This document shows positions 42,608 to 51,040 of a DNA stretch of 64,000 bases, piece after piece. The notes beneath the pieces were generated by a model. It was not told the DNA's origin, did no database searches, and saw only the letters and a program-made list of their open reading frames with translations. Positions within the stretch are counted from its first letter, which is position 1. Every line of letters starts with the position of its first letter. Both the position numbers and the translations under genes were made by a program. Source of the DNA: Ruminococcus sp. (GTDB lineage: Bacteria > Bacillota > Clostridia > Oscillospirales > Acutalibacteraceae); assembly GCA_004558485.1 (NCBI GenBank), contig SFCS01000002.1:1-64000 (forward strand). Direction: 5' to 3'.

Positions 42608-45600
42608 TTACTCGTTGGATTTTAATGACTCCACCATGTCGATTTTTTTGAGGCGCGGGTGCATCACGAGATTGACAAAAAAGGAGAAAAGCAGCGTGAT
42701 CGCCGCGGAGAGCACAAAGCTCATGGCTTTGATATGCCTGCCGAACATCACCATGTCCACCTCTGCCGTCTTCACGACAAAGCGGCAAAGGAAGATGCCG
42801 AAAATGAGCCCGAAGAGCGTGCCGATAATGGACAGGACGGCGGTCTCGCGGTAGATATAGGCATCCACCTCTCGGTCAAAGAACCCGAGCACCTTAATGG
42901 TGGCAATCTCGCGCTGCCGCTCGCCGATGTTGATGTTGGTGAGATTATACAGCACGATGAACGCCAAAAGCGCCGCCGAGACGATGAGCACGATCACGAT
43001 ATAGTCGATGCTGTGGAACACGCGGGAGAAGGTGTCGATGAGGTCGGCGCTGCTCGATGCGGAGGAAACGCCGTCACAGGCTAAAACATCCTGCATGAGC
43101 GCGCTGCGCACCGCCGCGTCGGCGACATCCGCCTTTGCCCACAGCGTGGTGTAGGCGGGCGTTTCGTCGAACAGCGTTTGGAACAGCGTCGGCGTGAGAT
43201 AGACATAGCCGCTGATGTAGTTCTCGATCACGCCGCCGATTTTGATGTCGGCGGTTTTGCCATCGTCGTTTTCCAGCGTGACGGTGTCGCCCTTTTGCAC
43301 GCCGAGCGCCGTCGCCTGTTTCTCCGTCAGGAGGATGGTGTCGTCGGTGAGGGAGAGAGGTTCTCCCGTTTTTCTCTCCCGCAGACGGACAAAATCCGCA
43401 AGCTTTGCGCTGTCCGCGGGGACGTTCAGCGTCACCGTTTCGCTGTCGCCGCCCTTTGTGACCTTGCCGGTCACCTGTGCTGCGGCAAGGCGGTCGCTCG
43501 TGCGCTCCGTCATCAGCGCAAGAAGGGCGTCGCTGACGGTATCGTCCTTAAGCTTTAAGGTGAGGTCATACTGATAGAGGTCGGTGAACTGAATGCTGAC
43601 GATGTCGGAAATGGCGTCCCGCAGTCCGAAGCCGGTGAGCAGGAGCGCGGTGCAGCCTGCGATGCCGATAACGGTCATGAAGAACCGCTTTTTATACCGC
43701 AAAAGATTGCGTGCTGTCACCTTTCGGGTGAAGGAAAGGTGTTTCCAAATGAACGGAACATGCTCCAAAAAGACACGCTTGCCCGCCTTCGGGGCCTTCG
43801 GCTGCATCAGCCGCGCTGCCGTGGTGCGCAGCGTGCTGCCGCATGCCGCGGCGGTCGCCGCTATGGTGCACACCAGCGCCGCACCGGCAGCAAGCAGCGC
43901 TATGGCGGTGTTGAAGGTGGTGACGAGCGGCGGCATGGTGTAGAGGATGCTGTAGGCGGTGAAAATGACGGTGGGGAGCACCTTGAACCCGATGAGCAGT
44001 CCCAAAATGCTGCCGCCCACGGTGGCAAGCCCTGCATACAAAAGATAGTTCGCGGCGATCACGCGGCGGGAATAGCCGAGGGCAAACAGCGTGCCGATCT
44101 GGGCGCGCTGCTCCTCGACCAGCCGCGTCATGGTGGTGAGCGCCACGAGCGCCGCCACCAGGAAGAAAAACACGGGGAACACCTTGGCGATAGCTTCCAC
44201 CTTTTCCGTATTGCTGTGGAAGCTGACATAGCCGACATTGGTGTTGCGGTCGAGGACATACCAAACGCCGTCGGCAATCTCGTCGATCTGCTTTTTTGCG
44301 TCAGCGAGCTTTTTCTCCGCGTCGGCAAGTGCCGTGTCGGCTTCCTTTTTCGCAGCGGCATAGTCGGCTTTTGCCGCTTTCAGCTTTTCTGCCCCCTCTT
44401 TTTGTGCCTTTTCGCCCGCAATAAGAGCGGTTTCACCGGATGTCAGCGTTTCTTCCGTTTTGGAAAGTTCCTGTTCGGCAGCATCAAATTCCTTTTCGGC
44501 ATTTTCTTTCTCGGCTTGCAGCGTCGCGTCCGCCGCGTCCAGCTCCGCTGCGGCAGCAGTAAGCGCGTCGGCGTTTTCCTGCCATACGGCGGATTGCTGC
44601 GCGTGGGCGGCTTTCAGCCGGGAGAGCGTCTGCTCCAGCGCGGCGACCTGCTCCGGTGTGCCGTTTTCCCGTGCCGCCGCAAGCTGCGCTTCCGTTTGCG
44701 CCACGGTGTCCGCCAGCTCGTCGAGCTGCTTTTTCGCGACGGCGAGGGCGTCGCTCGATTCCGTCAGCTGTGCGGCGTTGTCGGATAGCTTCTCTTCGTT
44801 TTCCGCAATGACGGCGGCGACCGCCTCCCGCTTGTCCGCAAGCGTTTTGCGTCCGTTTTCGAGCGCTTTTTTGCCGCTTTCCAGCTCTGCCCGCTTGTCC
44901 GCAAGCGTCTTTTCGGCATCAGCGAGCTTTTGCTCGTTTTCTCGGATGGCGGCGAGGGCGTTTTTCAGTTCCTTTTCCGCTTTGGCTTTTTCGGAAAGAT
45001 AGGTCGCGTTTTCCTTGTCCCATGTCGCCTGTGCGTCGGCAACCAGCGATGCACGGCGGTCGGCTGCTCGCACCTCGCCCAGCGTCTTGAGGCGGTCGGT
45101 GACGGTGTCGGTGAGCGCTTTATAGTCATCGGAATAGGTGTCAAGTGTTCCCGCATCGGTAAGCGTCAGGAAAGCGTCTGTGTAGGTGTCGGCTTTCACC
45201 GTGTCGGTCGGCACATACACGGTGCGGGAGATCTTGCCGTCGCCGACCGTGGTGCTTTCGCTCTCGCCGGAGCAATAGTAGGCGGTGCGCACGATGCCCA
45301 CCACCGTGAGCGCATCGACCTGCAGGCGATCGTTCGGCGTCACATCACCGCTGACGGCAAAGCGGTCGCCGATCTTGACGCTGCTTTTGTCATATTGCCC
45401 CTGCACGGCGACACATTCGCCCGCCGCCTGCGGCATCCGACCGGACAGGAGGACGGGGCGGTTGAGATAGGTGTCGCTTTCGGTGTCCTGCGGCAGCGTG
45501 TGCATCCGCAAAACGGCGGTCGCGCCGTCGGGCAGCGTGATGACCGCATCCACGGTCTGTGAGGGCATGACGGCGGCAACGCCGTCGGTGGCGGCGATGG

Positions 45601-45823
45601 CGGCAATGTCCTCCTCTGTCAGCCCGAGGGTAGAAACGACGCGCAGATCCATGAGACGGCTGTCGTTATAATAGGTGTTGGCGGTGAGCCGCATATCGGG
45701 GGTGGTGGCGAGAAGTCCCGCCAAAAATCCCACGCCGAGCGCTACGATGAAAAAGATGGAGAGAAAGCGGCTGAGCGAGCCCCGCACGGTGCGGAAAAAC
45801 AGCTTGCGATAGGTATGTTTCAC
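42608..45823 (-). CDS. FtsX-type ABC transporter permease with long coiled-coil insert
   Basis: A 1071-residue membrane protein. It has one N-terminal transmembrane segment (about 15-40), an extracellular-type domain to about 235, and an A/E/K-rich coiled coil from about 240 to 515 (KAKAEKELKNALAAIRENEQ and similar). Two FtsX-type bundles follow at about 550-690 and 960-1060, separated by a second soluble domain. TIKVLGFFDREVDAYIYRETA is typical of the family. Such permeases, with their own ATPase, often act in lipoprotein, antimicrobial peptide or cell-wall processes rather than solute uptake. GTG start; two bases after the ATPase stop. Confidence 0.9.
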   Translation of the reverse strand: MKHTYRKLFFRTVRGSLSRFLSIFFIVALGVGFLAGLLATTPDMRLTANTYYNDSRLMDLRVVSTLGLTEEDIAAIAATDGVAAVMPSQTVDAVITLPDGATAVLRMHTLPQDTESDTYLNRPVLLSGRMPQAAGECVAVQGQYDKSSVKIGDRFAVSGDVTPNDRLQVDALTVVGIVRTAYYCSGESESTTVGDGKISRTVYVPTDTVKADTYTDAFLTLTDAGTLDTYSDDYKALTDTVTDRLKTLGEVRAADRRASLVADAQATWDKENATYLSEKAKAEKELKNALAAIRENEQKLADAEKTLADKRAELESGKKALENGRKTLADKREAVAAVIAENEEKLSDNAAQLTESSDALAVAKKQLDELADTVAQTEAQLAAARENGTPEQVAALEQTLSRLKAAHAQQSAVWQENADALTAAAAELDAADATLQAEKENAEKEFDAAEQELSKTEETLTSGETALIAGEKAQKEGAEKLKAAKADYAAAKKEADTALADAEKKLADAKKQIDEIADGVWYVLDRNTNVGYVSFHSNTEKVEAIAKVFPVFFFLVAALVALTTMTRLVEEQRAQIGTLFALGYSRRVIAANYLLYAGLATVGGSILGLLIGFKVLPTVIFTAYSILYTMPPLVTTFNTAIALLAAGAALVCTIAATAAACGSTLRTTAARLMQPKAPKAGKRVFLEHVPFIWKHLSFTRKVTARNLLRYKKRFFMTVIGIAGCTALLLTGFGLRDAISDIVSIQFTDLYQYDLTLKLKDDTVSDALLALMTERTSDRLAAAQVTGKVTKGGDSETVTLNVPADSAKLADFVRLRERKTGEPLSLTDDTILLTEKQATALGVQKGDTVTLENDDGKTADIKIGGVIENYISGYVYLTPTLFQTLFDETPAYTTLWAKADVADAAVRSALMQDVLACDGVSSASSSADLIDTFSRVFHSIDYIVIVLIVSAALLAFIVLYNLTNINIGERQREIATIKVLGFFDREVDAYIYRETAVLSIIGTLFGLIFGIFLCRFVVKTAEVDMVMFGRHIKAMSFVLSAAITLLFSFFVNLVMHPRLKKIDMVESLKSNE

Positions 45824-45824
45824 C

Positions 45825-46526
45825 TTACCACTCGATCCTTTCTACCGGCAGCGGCTGCGGATTTTCGATGATCTCCTCCACCTTGCCGCTGCGCAGGCGC
45901 ACGACGCGATCCGCCATGGCGGTCAGCGCCCCGTTGTGGGTGATGACAATGACGGTCTGTCCCGTTTTGCGGCAGGTGTTTTGCAGCAGCTGCAAAATGG
46001 TCTTTCCTGTTTTATAGTCGAGCGCGCCCGTCGGCTCGTCGCAAAGCAGAATTTTCGGGTTTTTCGCCAGCGCTCTGGCAATGGATACGCGCTGCTGCTC
46101 ACCGCCCGAAAGCTGGGCGGGGAAGTTCTGCAGACGGTCGCCCAGACCGACCTCGCGCAAAACCGTCGCGGCGTCGAGCGGATGGGCGCAGATTTCCGCC
46201 GCCAGCTCGACATTTTCGAGTGCGGTCAGATTTTGCACCAGATTATAAAACTGAAACACAAAGCCGACGTCATGGCGGCGATAGGCGGTGAGCTGACGGT
46301 CGCTGTAGGCGGCAATGTCCTTGCCGTCAACAAAGATGTGGCCGCTGTCACAGTTGTCCATGCCGCCGAGAATGTTGAGAACGGTGGTCTTGCCGGCGCC
46401 GCTGTGACCGACGACCACGACAAACTCTCCCTTTTCCGCCGTGAAAGAGATGTGATCGGCGGCAACGACGCGCTGTGCACCGGTCGCATAATATTTGCAG
46501 ACATCCTGCACCGAAATAAAAGCCAT
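45825..46526 (-). CDS. ABC transporter ATP-binding protein (MacB/LolD-like)
   Basis: A 233-residue ATPase with Walker A GHSGAGKTTVLNILGG, signature LSGGEQQRVSIARALAKNP, Walker B ILLCDEPTGALD and H-loop ITHNGAL. This is the MacB/LolD subclass (TGALDYKTGK), which pairs with FtsX-type permeases such as the one immediately downstream. ATG 46526 follows AAGGAGTG. The role is mechanotransmission or export; substrate unknown. Confidence 0.92.
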   Translation of the reverse strand: MAFISVQDVCKYYATGAQRVVAADHISFTAEKGEFVVVVGHSGAGKTTVLNILGGMDNCDSGHIFVDGKDIAAYSDRQLTAYRRHDVGFVFQFYNLVQNLTALENVELAAEICAHPLDAATVLREVGLGDRLQNFPAQLSGGEQQRVSIARALAKNPKILLCDEPTGALDYKTGKTILQLLQNTCRKTGQTVIVITHNGALTAMADRVVRLRSGKVEEIIENPQPLPVERIEW

Positions 46527-46612
46527 ACAGGCACTCCTTTTCACTGTAATCTGTTCTTATTTTACTACAGACGCGTGCATTTTTCAAGGGTGCAAAGCCG
46601 CGGTGCGTAAAA

Positions 46613-46631
46613 TTTGCTATGTGTTAGCAAA
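46613..46631. promoter_or_regulatory. Possible operator upstream of the GH3 gene
   Basis: TTTGCTA, five bases, TAGCAAA: a 7-bp inverted repeat 25 bases before the -35 of the GH3 promoter. Position suits an activator or repressor site, but no regulator is adjacent. Confidence 0.35.
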
Positions 46632-46655
46632 ATCTGCACTTTCTTAGCGTTTCGG

Positions 46656-46684
46656 TTGCTTTGCCGCCGACAATGTGCTACGCT
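46656..46684 (+). promoter_or_regulatory. GH3 gene promoter
   Basis: TTGCTT (46656-46661), 17-base spacer, TACGCT (46679-46684), TGC before a weak -10. A weak -10 fits an activated gene. Confidence 0.55.
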
Positions 46685-46713
46685 GAAGGCAGCTTCATAA
46701 GGAGGACGACAAC

Positions 46714-49700
46714 ATGGATCTTCATGAAGAAAAACGAAAGACATGGCGTGCCCTTTCGCAGACGATCGCGGAGGAGGGCTTTGTGCTGCTGCGCAACGAA
46801 AACGGCGTTTTGCCGCTCGGCGGGGAATGTGTCGCCGTGTTCGGTCAGGCGCAGTGCGCCGCCCGTCCGGCGACGCATCCGGATCTGACCTTCGCGGAGG
46901 GACTGATGGCGGGCGGTATCAGGGTGGAGGAAACGCTGCTTAAAAAATATCGCGCTTTTGCCGAGAAAAAGGCGCAAAAGCGTCGCTATACGGCGTCGTT
47001 TTTCACCGGAATGGACAACGAAATGCCCATCACCCGCGAGGAGATCGCCGCGAGTCGGGCGGCGGGCGCAAAAAAGGCGATTGTGATCCTCAAACGCATT
47101 TCGGCGGAAAATACGGATATGCAGGTGACGGAGGGGGATTATCTGCTCTCTGCCGCGGAAAAACAGATGCTCACCGATGTTGCGGCGGTGTTTGAGCATG
47201 TCATTTTGGTGCTGGAGATCGGCTGTGTGATGGATCTCAGCTTTTTGGACGAGATCCGCGTGGAGGGCATATTGTACACCAACGATTTCGGCGACGGCGG
47301 CGCCGCCGCTGCGACGCGCGTGCTGAAGGGCGAAGTCAACCCGTCCGGCAAGCTGCCGATGACCATGGCGCGCAGCTATGCAGAATACCCCACCTGCGGT
47401 CACTTCGGTCAGCACGGCGGCGGTCTTGTGCAGGATTACACGGAGGATATTTTCGTCGGCTACCGCTATTTTGACACCTTCGGCGGCAATGTGGCGTTTC
47501 CGTTCGGCTTCGGTCTTTCCTACACGACCTTTGCCGTCTCGGATGTGCATTTTGAGGACGGCCAGGTGCTGCGGGTGACGGCAACGGTGACAAACACCGG
47601 TGCGCGCGCGGGCAGGGAGGTGCTGCAGCTATACTGTGCCGCGCCCGCCCTGCGTGACGGCGCAAAGCTCGGCAAGCCGCAAAAGGAGCTGCGCGGGTTT
47701 GAGAAAACGCGGCTGCTGCAGCCCGGCGAAAAACAAACACTTTCGATCGCTGTTCCCGTTTCGGAGCTTGCGTCCTATGACGACACGGGCGTTTTGGGTG
47801 AAAAGTCGGTGTGGGTGCTCGAAAAGGGAAACTATACGCTGCTGCTCGGCACGGACAGCCGTCATGTGCATGAGGCGGGCGTTCACTTTGAGCCGCAGAC
47901 CCGCGTGGTGCGGCACAGCATGCCGCTCACAACGACACTTGAAAAGCGCCTGACGGCGGACGGCAGCTATGAGCCGCTGGCAAGTCAGACCGACGACGGA
48001 GCGCATTGCATTGCTGTTTCGTCCATCGAGCGCACGGTCATCACCGCCGGTGCAAAGCTGCATTTTTCGGCGATGAAAAATGGCGAGCAGGTGCAGCGGC
48101 AGCTGCTGCCCGGCACAGGCGGCGGCTACCGTCTGACGGCGGTGGACGGCGACGGCACACCGCTTGAAAGCATGATCGCGCTGGCGATCGACGGCATTTC
48201 CATGCCGCTGCACAGCGATGCGGCAGGCGTTGCGGAGATCACGCTGCCGGTGCGCCGCTGTCAGATGACGGTCACGGCGCTGTGCGATCATCCGGCGCTT
48301 GCGGCGCTGGCGTTTGAAAAGACCGACACGACCGTGCCGGTTTTGCCGGAGAAAAAGACGGTCATCAAGGGACAGAACTACTATGAGGGCAGTTTTTATG
48401 TCGAAGTGGAGAGCTTCGAGGACGACGGCAACGGCGTTCCGGGCAGCTGCGTGACGCACTTTTTCATGAGCGGCATGTCGGTCGTCTACCGCGTCAACAT
48501 TGCCGAGGCGGGCAACTATGCGGTCAAATTCCGCTATCGCTATGACGGTGTGGAAACGGTGATGAACAGCGTGCTCACGCTTGCTGTTTCCAACATCGTG
48601 CAGCCGCTGCGCGGAATGGCGCTTGAAAATACCTGCAAAGACGGCAAAAAGCGGTTTATCTATTCCAATGCGGCGGTCATCGAGCTGCCGCAGGGCGTTG
48701 CCTATCTGAAGCTGCTCGCCGAGGCTGTGCCGTTCCCCGACATCTGCGAGATTGTTTTGGATAAAACGAACGATGCCGTCGATACGACGACGCAGCAGGA
48801 GGATGTCAAGGTCAAGGAGAGCAAGGGCGGCGGACTGCAATATCTGAAGCCGGACGACGGCATCCGCGAGGGCATCACGCTGGCGGATGTTGCCAAGGAC
48901 GGCACCGGGATGCAGGCGTTCCTCGCGCAGCTTTCCAACCGTGAGCTGGCGACGCTTGTTTCCGGTACATCGCTCAACCGCACGCCCTACGGCGATGTCG
49001 GCTGCAACCATCCGCTCTATCTGCGCGGCGTTCCCGCAGCACAGACGGCAGACGGACCGCGCGGTCTGCGGCAGCGGGGCATGGCGACCACGCTGTATCC
49101 GCCGACGCTGATCCTGACGGCATCATTTGACAAGGATCTCTACACCACCTACGGTACAGCGATGGGCGAGGAGTGTCTTTTCTGCGGCGTGGATCTGTGG
49201 CTGGCGCCCGCTATCAATATTTTCCGTGACCCCTGCGGCGGCAGAAACTTTGCCTATTCCTCGGAGGATCCGTATCTCTGCGGCGTTTATGCTGCGGCGG
49301 TCATCCGCGCGGCACAGGCGTGCGGCATCGGCGCGGTGCTCAAGCACTATTGTGCCAACAACACGGAGTTTGAACGCCTGAAATCCAACAGCCGCGTTTC
49401 CGAGCGGGCGCTGCGGGAGCTGTATATCCGCGCGTTCGAAACGGTGGTGCGCGACGCCGACCCTGTGGCGATCATGAGCTCCTATAACCATGTCAACGAC
49501 ATCAAGGCGTGCGAAAACCGCGAGCTTATCACGGATATTCCGCGCAGCGAGTGGCATTGGGACGGCGTGTTCATGACCGACTGGTGGAACGACTCCGACC
49601 ATGTTGCCGAGCTGAAGGCAGGTCACGACCTGAAGATGGCAACGGGCGACATCGACGGCGTCACGGCGGCACTGGACAAGGGCGATCTCTCCCGCGAAGA

Positions 49701-49776
49701 GGTCTATCCGTGCGCGGCGCGCGTCATGCGCATGCTGCTGCGGCTGAAAACGGCACAGGAGTTTTTGAGAAAGTAA
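46714..49776 (+). CDS. Glycoside hydrolase family 3 beta-glucosidase, circularly permuted
   Basis: A 1020-residue GH3 enzyme with reversed domain order. Residues 1-270 are the GH3 C-terminal (alpha/beta sandwich) domain (EEGFVLLRNENGVLPLGGE, VNPSGKLPMTMARSYAEYP). Residues about 285-380 are the fibronectin III-like domain (TNTGARAGREVLQLYCAAPA). A beta-rich module with carbohydrate-binding look occupies about 550-660. The GH3 TIM-barrel comes last (about 720-1020), with GVPAAQTADGPRGLRQ and the nucleophile in VFMTDWW (Asp956). No signal peptide, so intracellular. It likely acts on beta-glucosides taken into the cell. Strong GGAGG site. Confidence 0.93.
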   Translation: MDLHEEKRKTWRALSQTIAEEGFVLLRNENGVLPLGGECVAVFGQAQCAARPATHPDLTFAEGLMAGGIRVEETLLKKYRAFAEKKAQKRRYTASFFTGMDNEMPITREEIAASRAAGAKKAIVILKRISAENTDMQVTEGDYLLSAAEKQMLTDVAAVFEHVILVLEIGCVMDLSFLDEIRVEGILYTNDFGDGGAAAATRVLKGEVNPSGKLPMTMARSYAEYPTCGHFGQHGGGLVQDYTEDIFVGYRYFDTFGGNVAFPFGFGLSYTTFAVSDVHFEDGQVLRVTATVTNTGARAGREVLQLYCAAPALRDGAKLGKPQKELRGFEKTRLLQPGEKQTLSIAVPVSELASYDDTGVLGEKSVWVLEKGNYTLLLGTDSRHVHEAGVHFEPQTRVVRHSMPLTTTLEKRLTADGSYEPLASQTDDGAHCIAVSSIERTVITAGAKLHFSAMKNGEQVQRQLLPGTGGGYRLTAVDGDGTPLESMIALAIDGISMPLHSDAAGVAEITLPVRRCQMTVTALCDHPALAALAFEKTDTTVPVLPEKKTVIKGQNYYEGSFYVEVESFEDDGNGVPGSCVTHFFMSGMSVVYRVNIAEAGNYAVKFRYRYDGVETVMNSVLTLAVSNIVQPLRGMALENTCKDGKKRFIYSNAAVIELPQGVAYLKLLAEAVPFPDICEIVLDKTNDAVDTTTQQEDVKVKESKGGGLQYLKPDDGIREGITLADVAKDGTGMQAFLAQLSNRELATLVSGTSLNRTPYGDVGCNHPLYLRGVPAAQTADGPRGLRQRGMATTLYPPTLILTASFDKDLYTTYGTAMGEECLFCGVDLWLAPAINIFRDPCGGRNFAYSSEDPYLCGVYAAAVIRAAQACGIGAVLKHYCANNTEFERLKSNSRVSERALRELYIRAFETVVRDADPVAIMSSYNHVNDIKACENRELITDIPRSEWHWDGVFMTDWWNDSDHVAELKAGHDLKMATGDIDGVTAALDKGDLSREEVYPCAARVMRMLLRLKTAQEFLRK

Positions 49777-49842
49777 GACCTTGCGGCGGGCGTCCATCCG
49801 ACGCCCGCCAAACAAATTTTTGCACAAATTGCGGCACAAACC

Positions 49843-49871
49843 TTGACAAACGGCGAAAAATCCTGTAAGAT
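49843..49871 (+). promoter_or_regulatory. tRNA-Thr promoter
   Basis: TTGACA (49843-49848), 17-base spacer, TAAGAT (49866-49871). The mature tRNA starts only at 50021, giving an unusually long leader of about 140 bases. Confidence 0.75.
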
Positions 49872-49877
49872 GCATAG

Positions 49878-50015
49878 ATGTAACTGCCGGCGTAGGCAGG
49901 GCGGCACCCCGCCCATTTCATTTGCCGGTTTAACTCATTCGCTGGTTTAGCGCGAGAACCTGTCGGTTCTCGGTTGGTAGAGTAAACTCTACCACCTTCG
50001 CTAACCCGCTCATTC
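49878..50015 (+). repeat. Array of hairpin units (C) with partial tRNA-Thr copy
   Basis: The leader of the tRNA-Thr transcript contains CTGCCGGCGTAGGCAG, GGGCGGCACCCCGCCC, and a degenerate tRNA piece. GCTGGTTTAGC (49941-49951) equals tRNA bases 1-11, and GTTGGTAGAG (49973-49982) equals bases 15-24. Between them GCGAGAACCTGTCGGTTCTC plus G, a hairpin, replaces bases 12-14. GGTAGAGTAAACTCTACC forms another hairpin. The 16-base word CATTCGCTGGTTTAGC recurs at 49936 and 50016. Confidence 0.85.
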
Positions 50016-50020
50016 CATTC

Positions 50021-50096
50021 GCTGGTTTAGCTCAGTTGGTAGAGCAGCTGATTTGTAATCAGCAGGTCGGGGGTTCAAGTCCGTCAACCAGCTCCA
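50021..50096 (+). tRNA. tRNA-Thr (TGT)
   Basis: A 76-base cloverleaf. Acceptor GCTGGTT pairs with AACCAGC, D arm is TAGCTCAGTTGGTAGAGC, anticodon loop TTTGTAA on GCTGA/TCAGC, T loop GGTTCAAGTCC, encoded CCA. Anticodon TGT reads threonine codons. Confidence 0.95.
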
Positions 50097-50097
50097 G

Positions 50098-50131
50098 AAA
50101 ATCCTGAATGCGTAAGCGTTCGGGATTTTTA
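50098..50131 (+). terminator. tRNA-Thr terminator, with second copy of one arm
   Basis: AAATCCTGAATGC and GCGTTCGGGATTTTT form an imperfect stem ending in a T tract. A better match to the first arm, GCATTCAGGATTTTTT, lies at 50168-50183, so two alternative stems are possible. Confidence 0.75.
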
Positions 50132-50217
50132 CTTATTACCTCTTACTTCTTCACTCTTACCTAAATTGCATTCAGGATTTTTTGGGAAGTAAGAAGTAAT
50201 AGGTAAGAAGTAATAAG
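50132..50217. repeat. AT-rich inverted repeat (GTAAGAAGTAATA words)
   Basis: CTTATTACCTCTTACTTCTT (50132-50151) is roughly complementary to AAGTAAGAAGTAATAGGTAAGAAGTAATAAG-type words at 50187-50217. The GTAAGAAGTAATA word occurs twice. No gene. Confidence 0.7.
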
Positions 50218-50260
50218 TTCGGTGTGGCTTCGCCACGAATTATAAAAACAATGCTCCGCG

Positions 50261-50289
50261 TTGATTTACTGCAGCTTTTATGCTATAAT
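50261..50289 (+). promoter_or_regulatory. Promoter of the AT-rich orphan gene
   Basis: TTGATT (50261-50266), 17-base spacer, TATAAT (50284-50289) with TGC before it. Confidence 0.8.
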
Positions 50290-50312
50290 ACACCCAAGGC
50301 GGTGACGATATT

Positions 50313-50699
50313 ATGAAAATTTTTAAAAGAATATTGATTGCATTTATTGTTATTATATTGGTTTCTATTATTTCTTTTGTTGCGATTTTTATATATGAAG
50401 ACCAATTTAAGAAAAGAGAAATATATCAAGAAAGTAGTCCTGACGGTAATTACACTATTGTGTTATATCAAGTGGGAAGTCCACAATGGTCTTTTGGTTC
50501 AGTGAAAGCTAAGTTAGTTTTAGAAGATGCTAATGGTAAAAAGATAGACGAAGAAGATTTTGGTTTAGCAAATGATGGCGCAGGTGTTTTTGAGGGTAAT
50601 GTAAAGGAAATTACTTGGATGGAAAACCAAGTCAAAATTATAATGGGTGAATCTGATACAGCAAAGCAATTTACTTATATTTTAAGCTATACCGAATAA
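50313..50699 (+). CDS. Membrane-anchored small protein, function unknown (AT-rich)
   Basis: A 128-residue protein with one N-terminal membrane segment (IAFIVIILVSIISFVAIFIY, about residues 9-28) and an extracellular beta-rich domain (SSPDGNYTIVLYQVGSPQWS). It resembles small DUF5412-type proteins in pattern, though I could not verify this. Third codon positions are strikingly AT-rich compared with all neighbours, so recent acquisition is likely. It has a full promoter, a site AAGGCGGTG and a terminator. Confidence 0.82.
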   Translation: MKIFKRILIAFIVIILVSIISFVAIFIYEDQFKKREIYQESSPDGNYTIVLYQVGSPQWSFGSVKAKLVLEDANGKKIDEEDFGLANDGAGVFEGNVKEITWMENQVKIIMGESDTAKQFTYILSYTE

Positions 50700-50752
50700 A
50701 TATAAAGAAAATCTTCGGTTTTTGACCAGTTCTTTTTCGGGCACGAATGACA

Positions 50753-50783
50753 AAAAACACGCTCTTTTCGAGCGTGTTTTTTT
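50753..50783 (+). terminator. Terminator of the AT-rich orphan gene
   Basis: AAAAACACGCTC pairs with GAGCGTGTTTTT, T tract follows. Confidence 0.85.
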
Positions 50784-50914
50784 GCTCTTTTTCGGAAGAG
50801 CTTTATTAAATTCCAAATATTTTTTGAAACTTATCCATTTTATTTTTATCCGGAACAATGTAATCGGGCAGAACCCTGTTAAGAGCGGTATATTTGTTAT
50901 TTCCCATGTTATGA

Positions 50915-51013
50915 TACGATGCCTGCACCGTGGATGTCTGTCACCCCAACGATCTGGGCATGTACCGCATGGCACAGGGGATGCTCCCGCTGTTGAAAAA
51001 GCTTTTGTATTAA
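50915..51013 (+). pseudogene. C-terminal remnant of an SGNH/GDSL hydrolase
   Basis: The frame reads YDACTVDVCHPNDLGMYRMA and then QGMLPLLKKLLY and a stop. This equals the final block (DGxHPNDLGxxRMA) of SGNH hydrolases, with the catalytic His and Asp. The rest of the gene is absent, and a stop codon precedes the fragment. It lies 28 bases before the sugar isomerase-like gene. The preceding 130 bases (50784-50914) show nothing. Confidence 0.75.
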
Positions 51014-51040
51014 AAACGATTTGCATTTGGAGGTGCAAGG

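Noticed and set aside
49936..49993. A second tRNA-Thr gene
   Set aside because: Only the first 24 bases are duplicated. The anticodon arm, T arm and acceptor 3' strand are missing.
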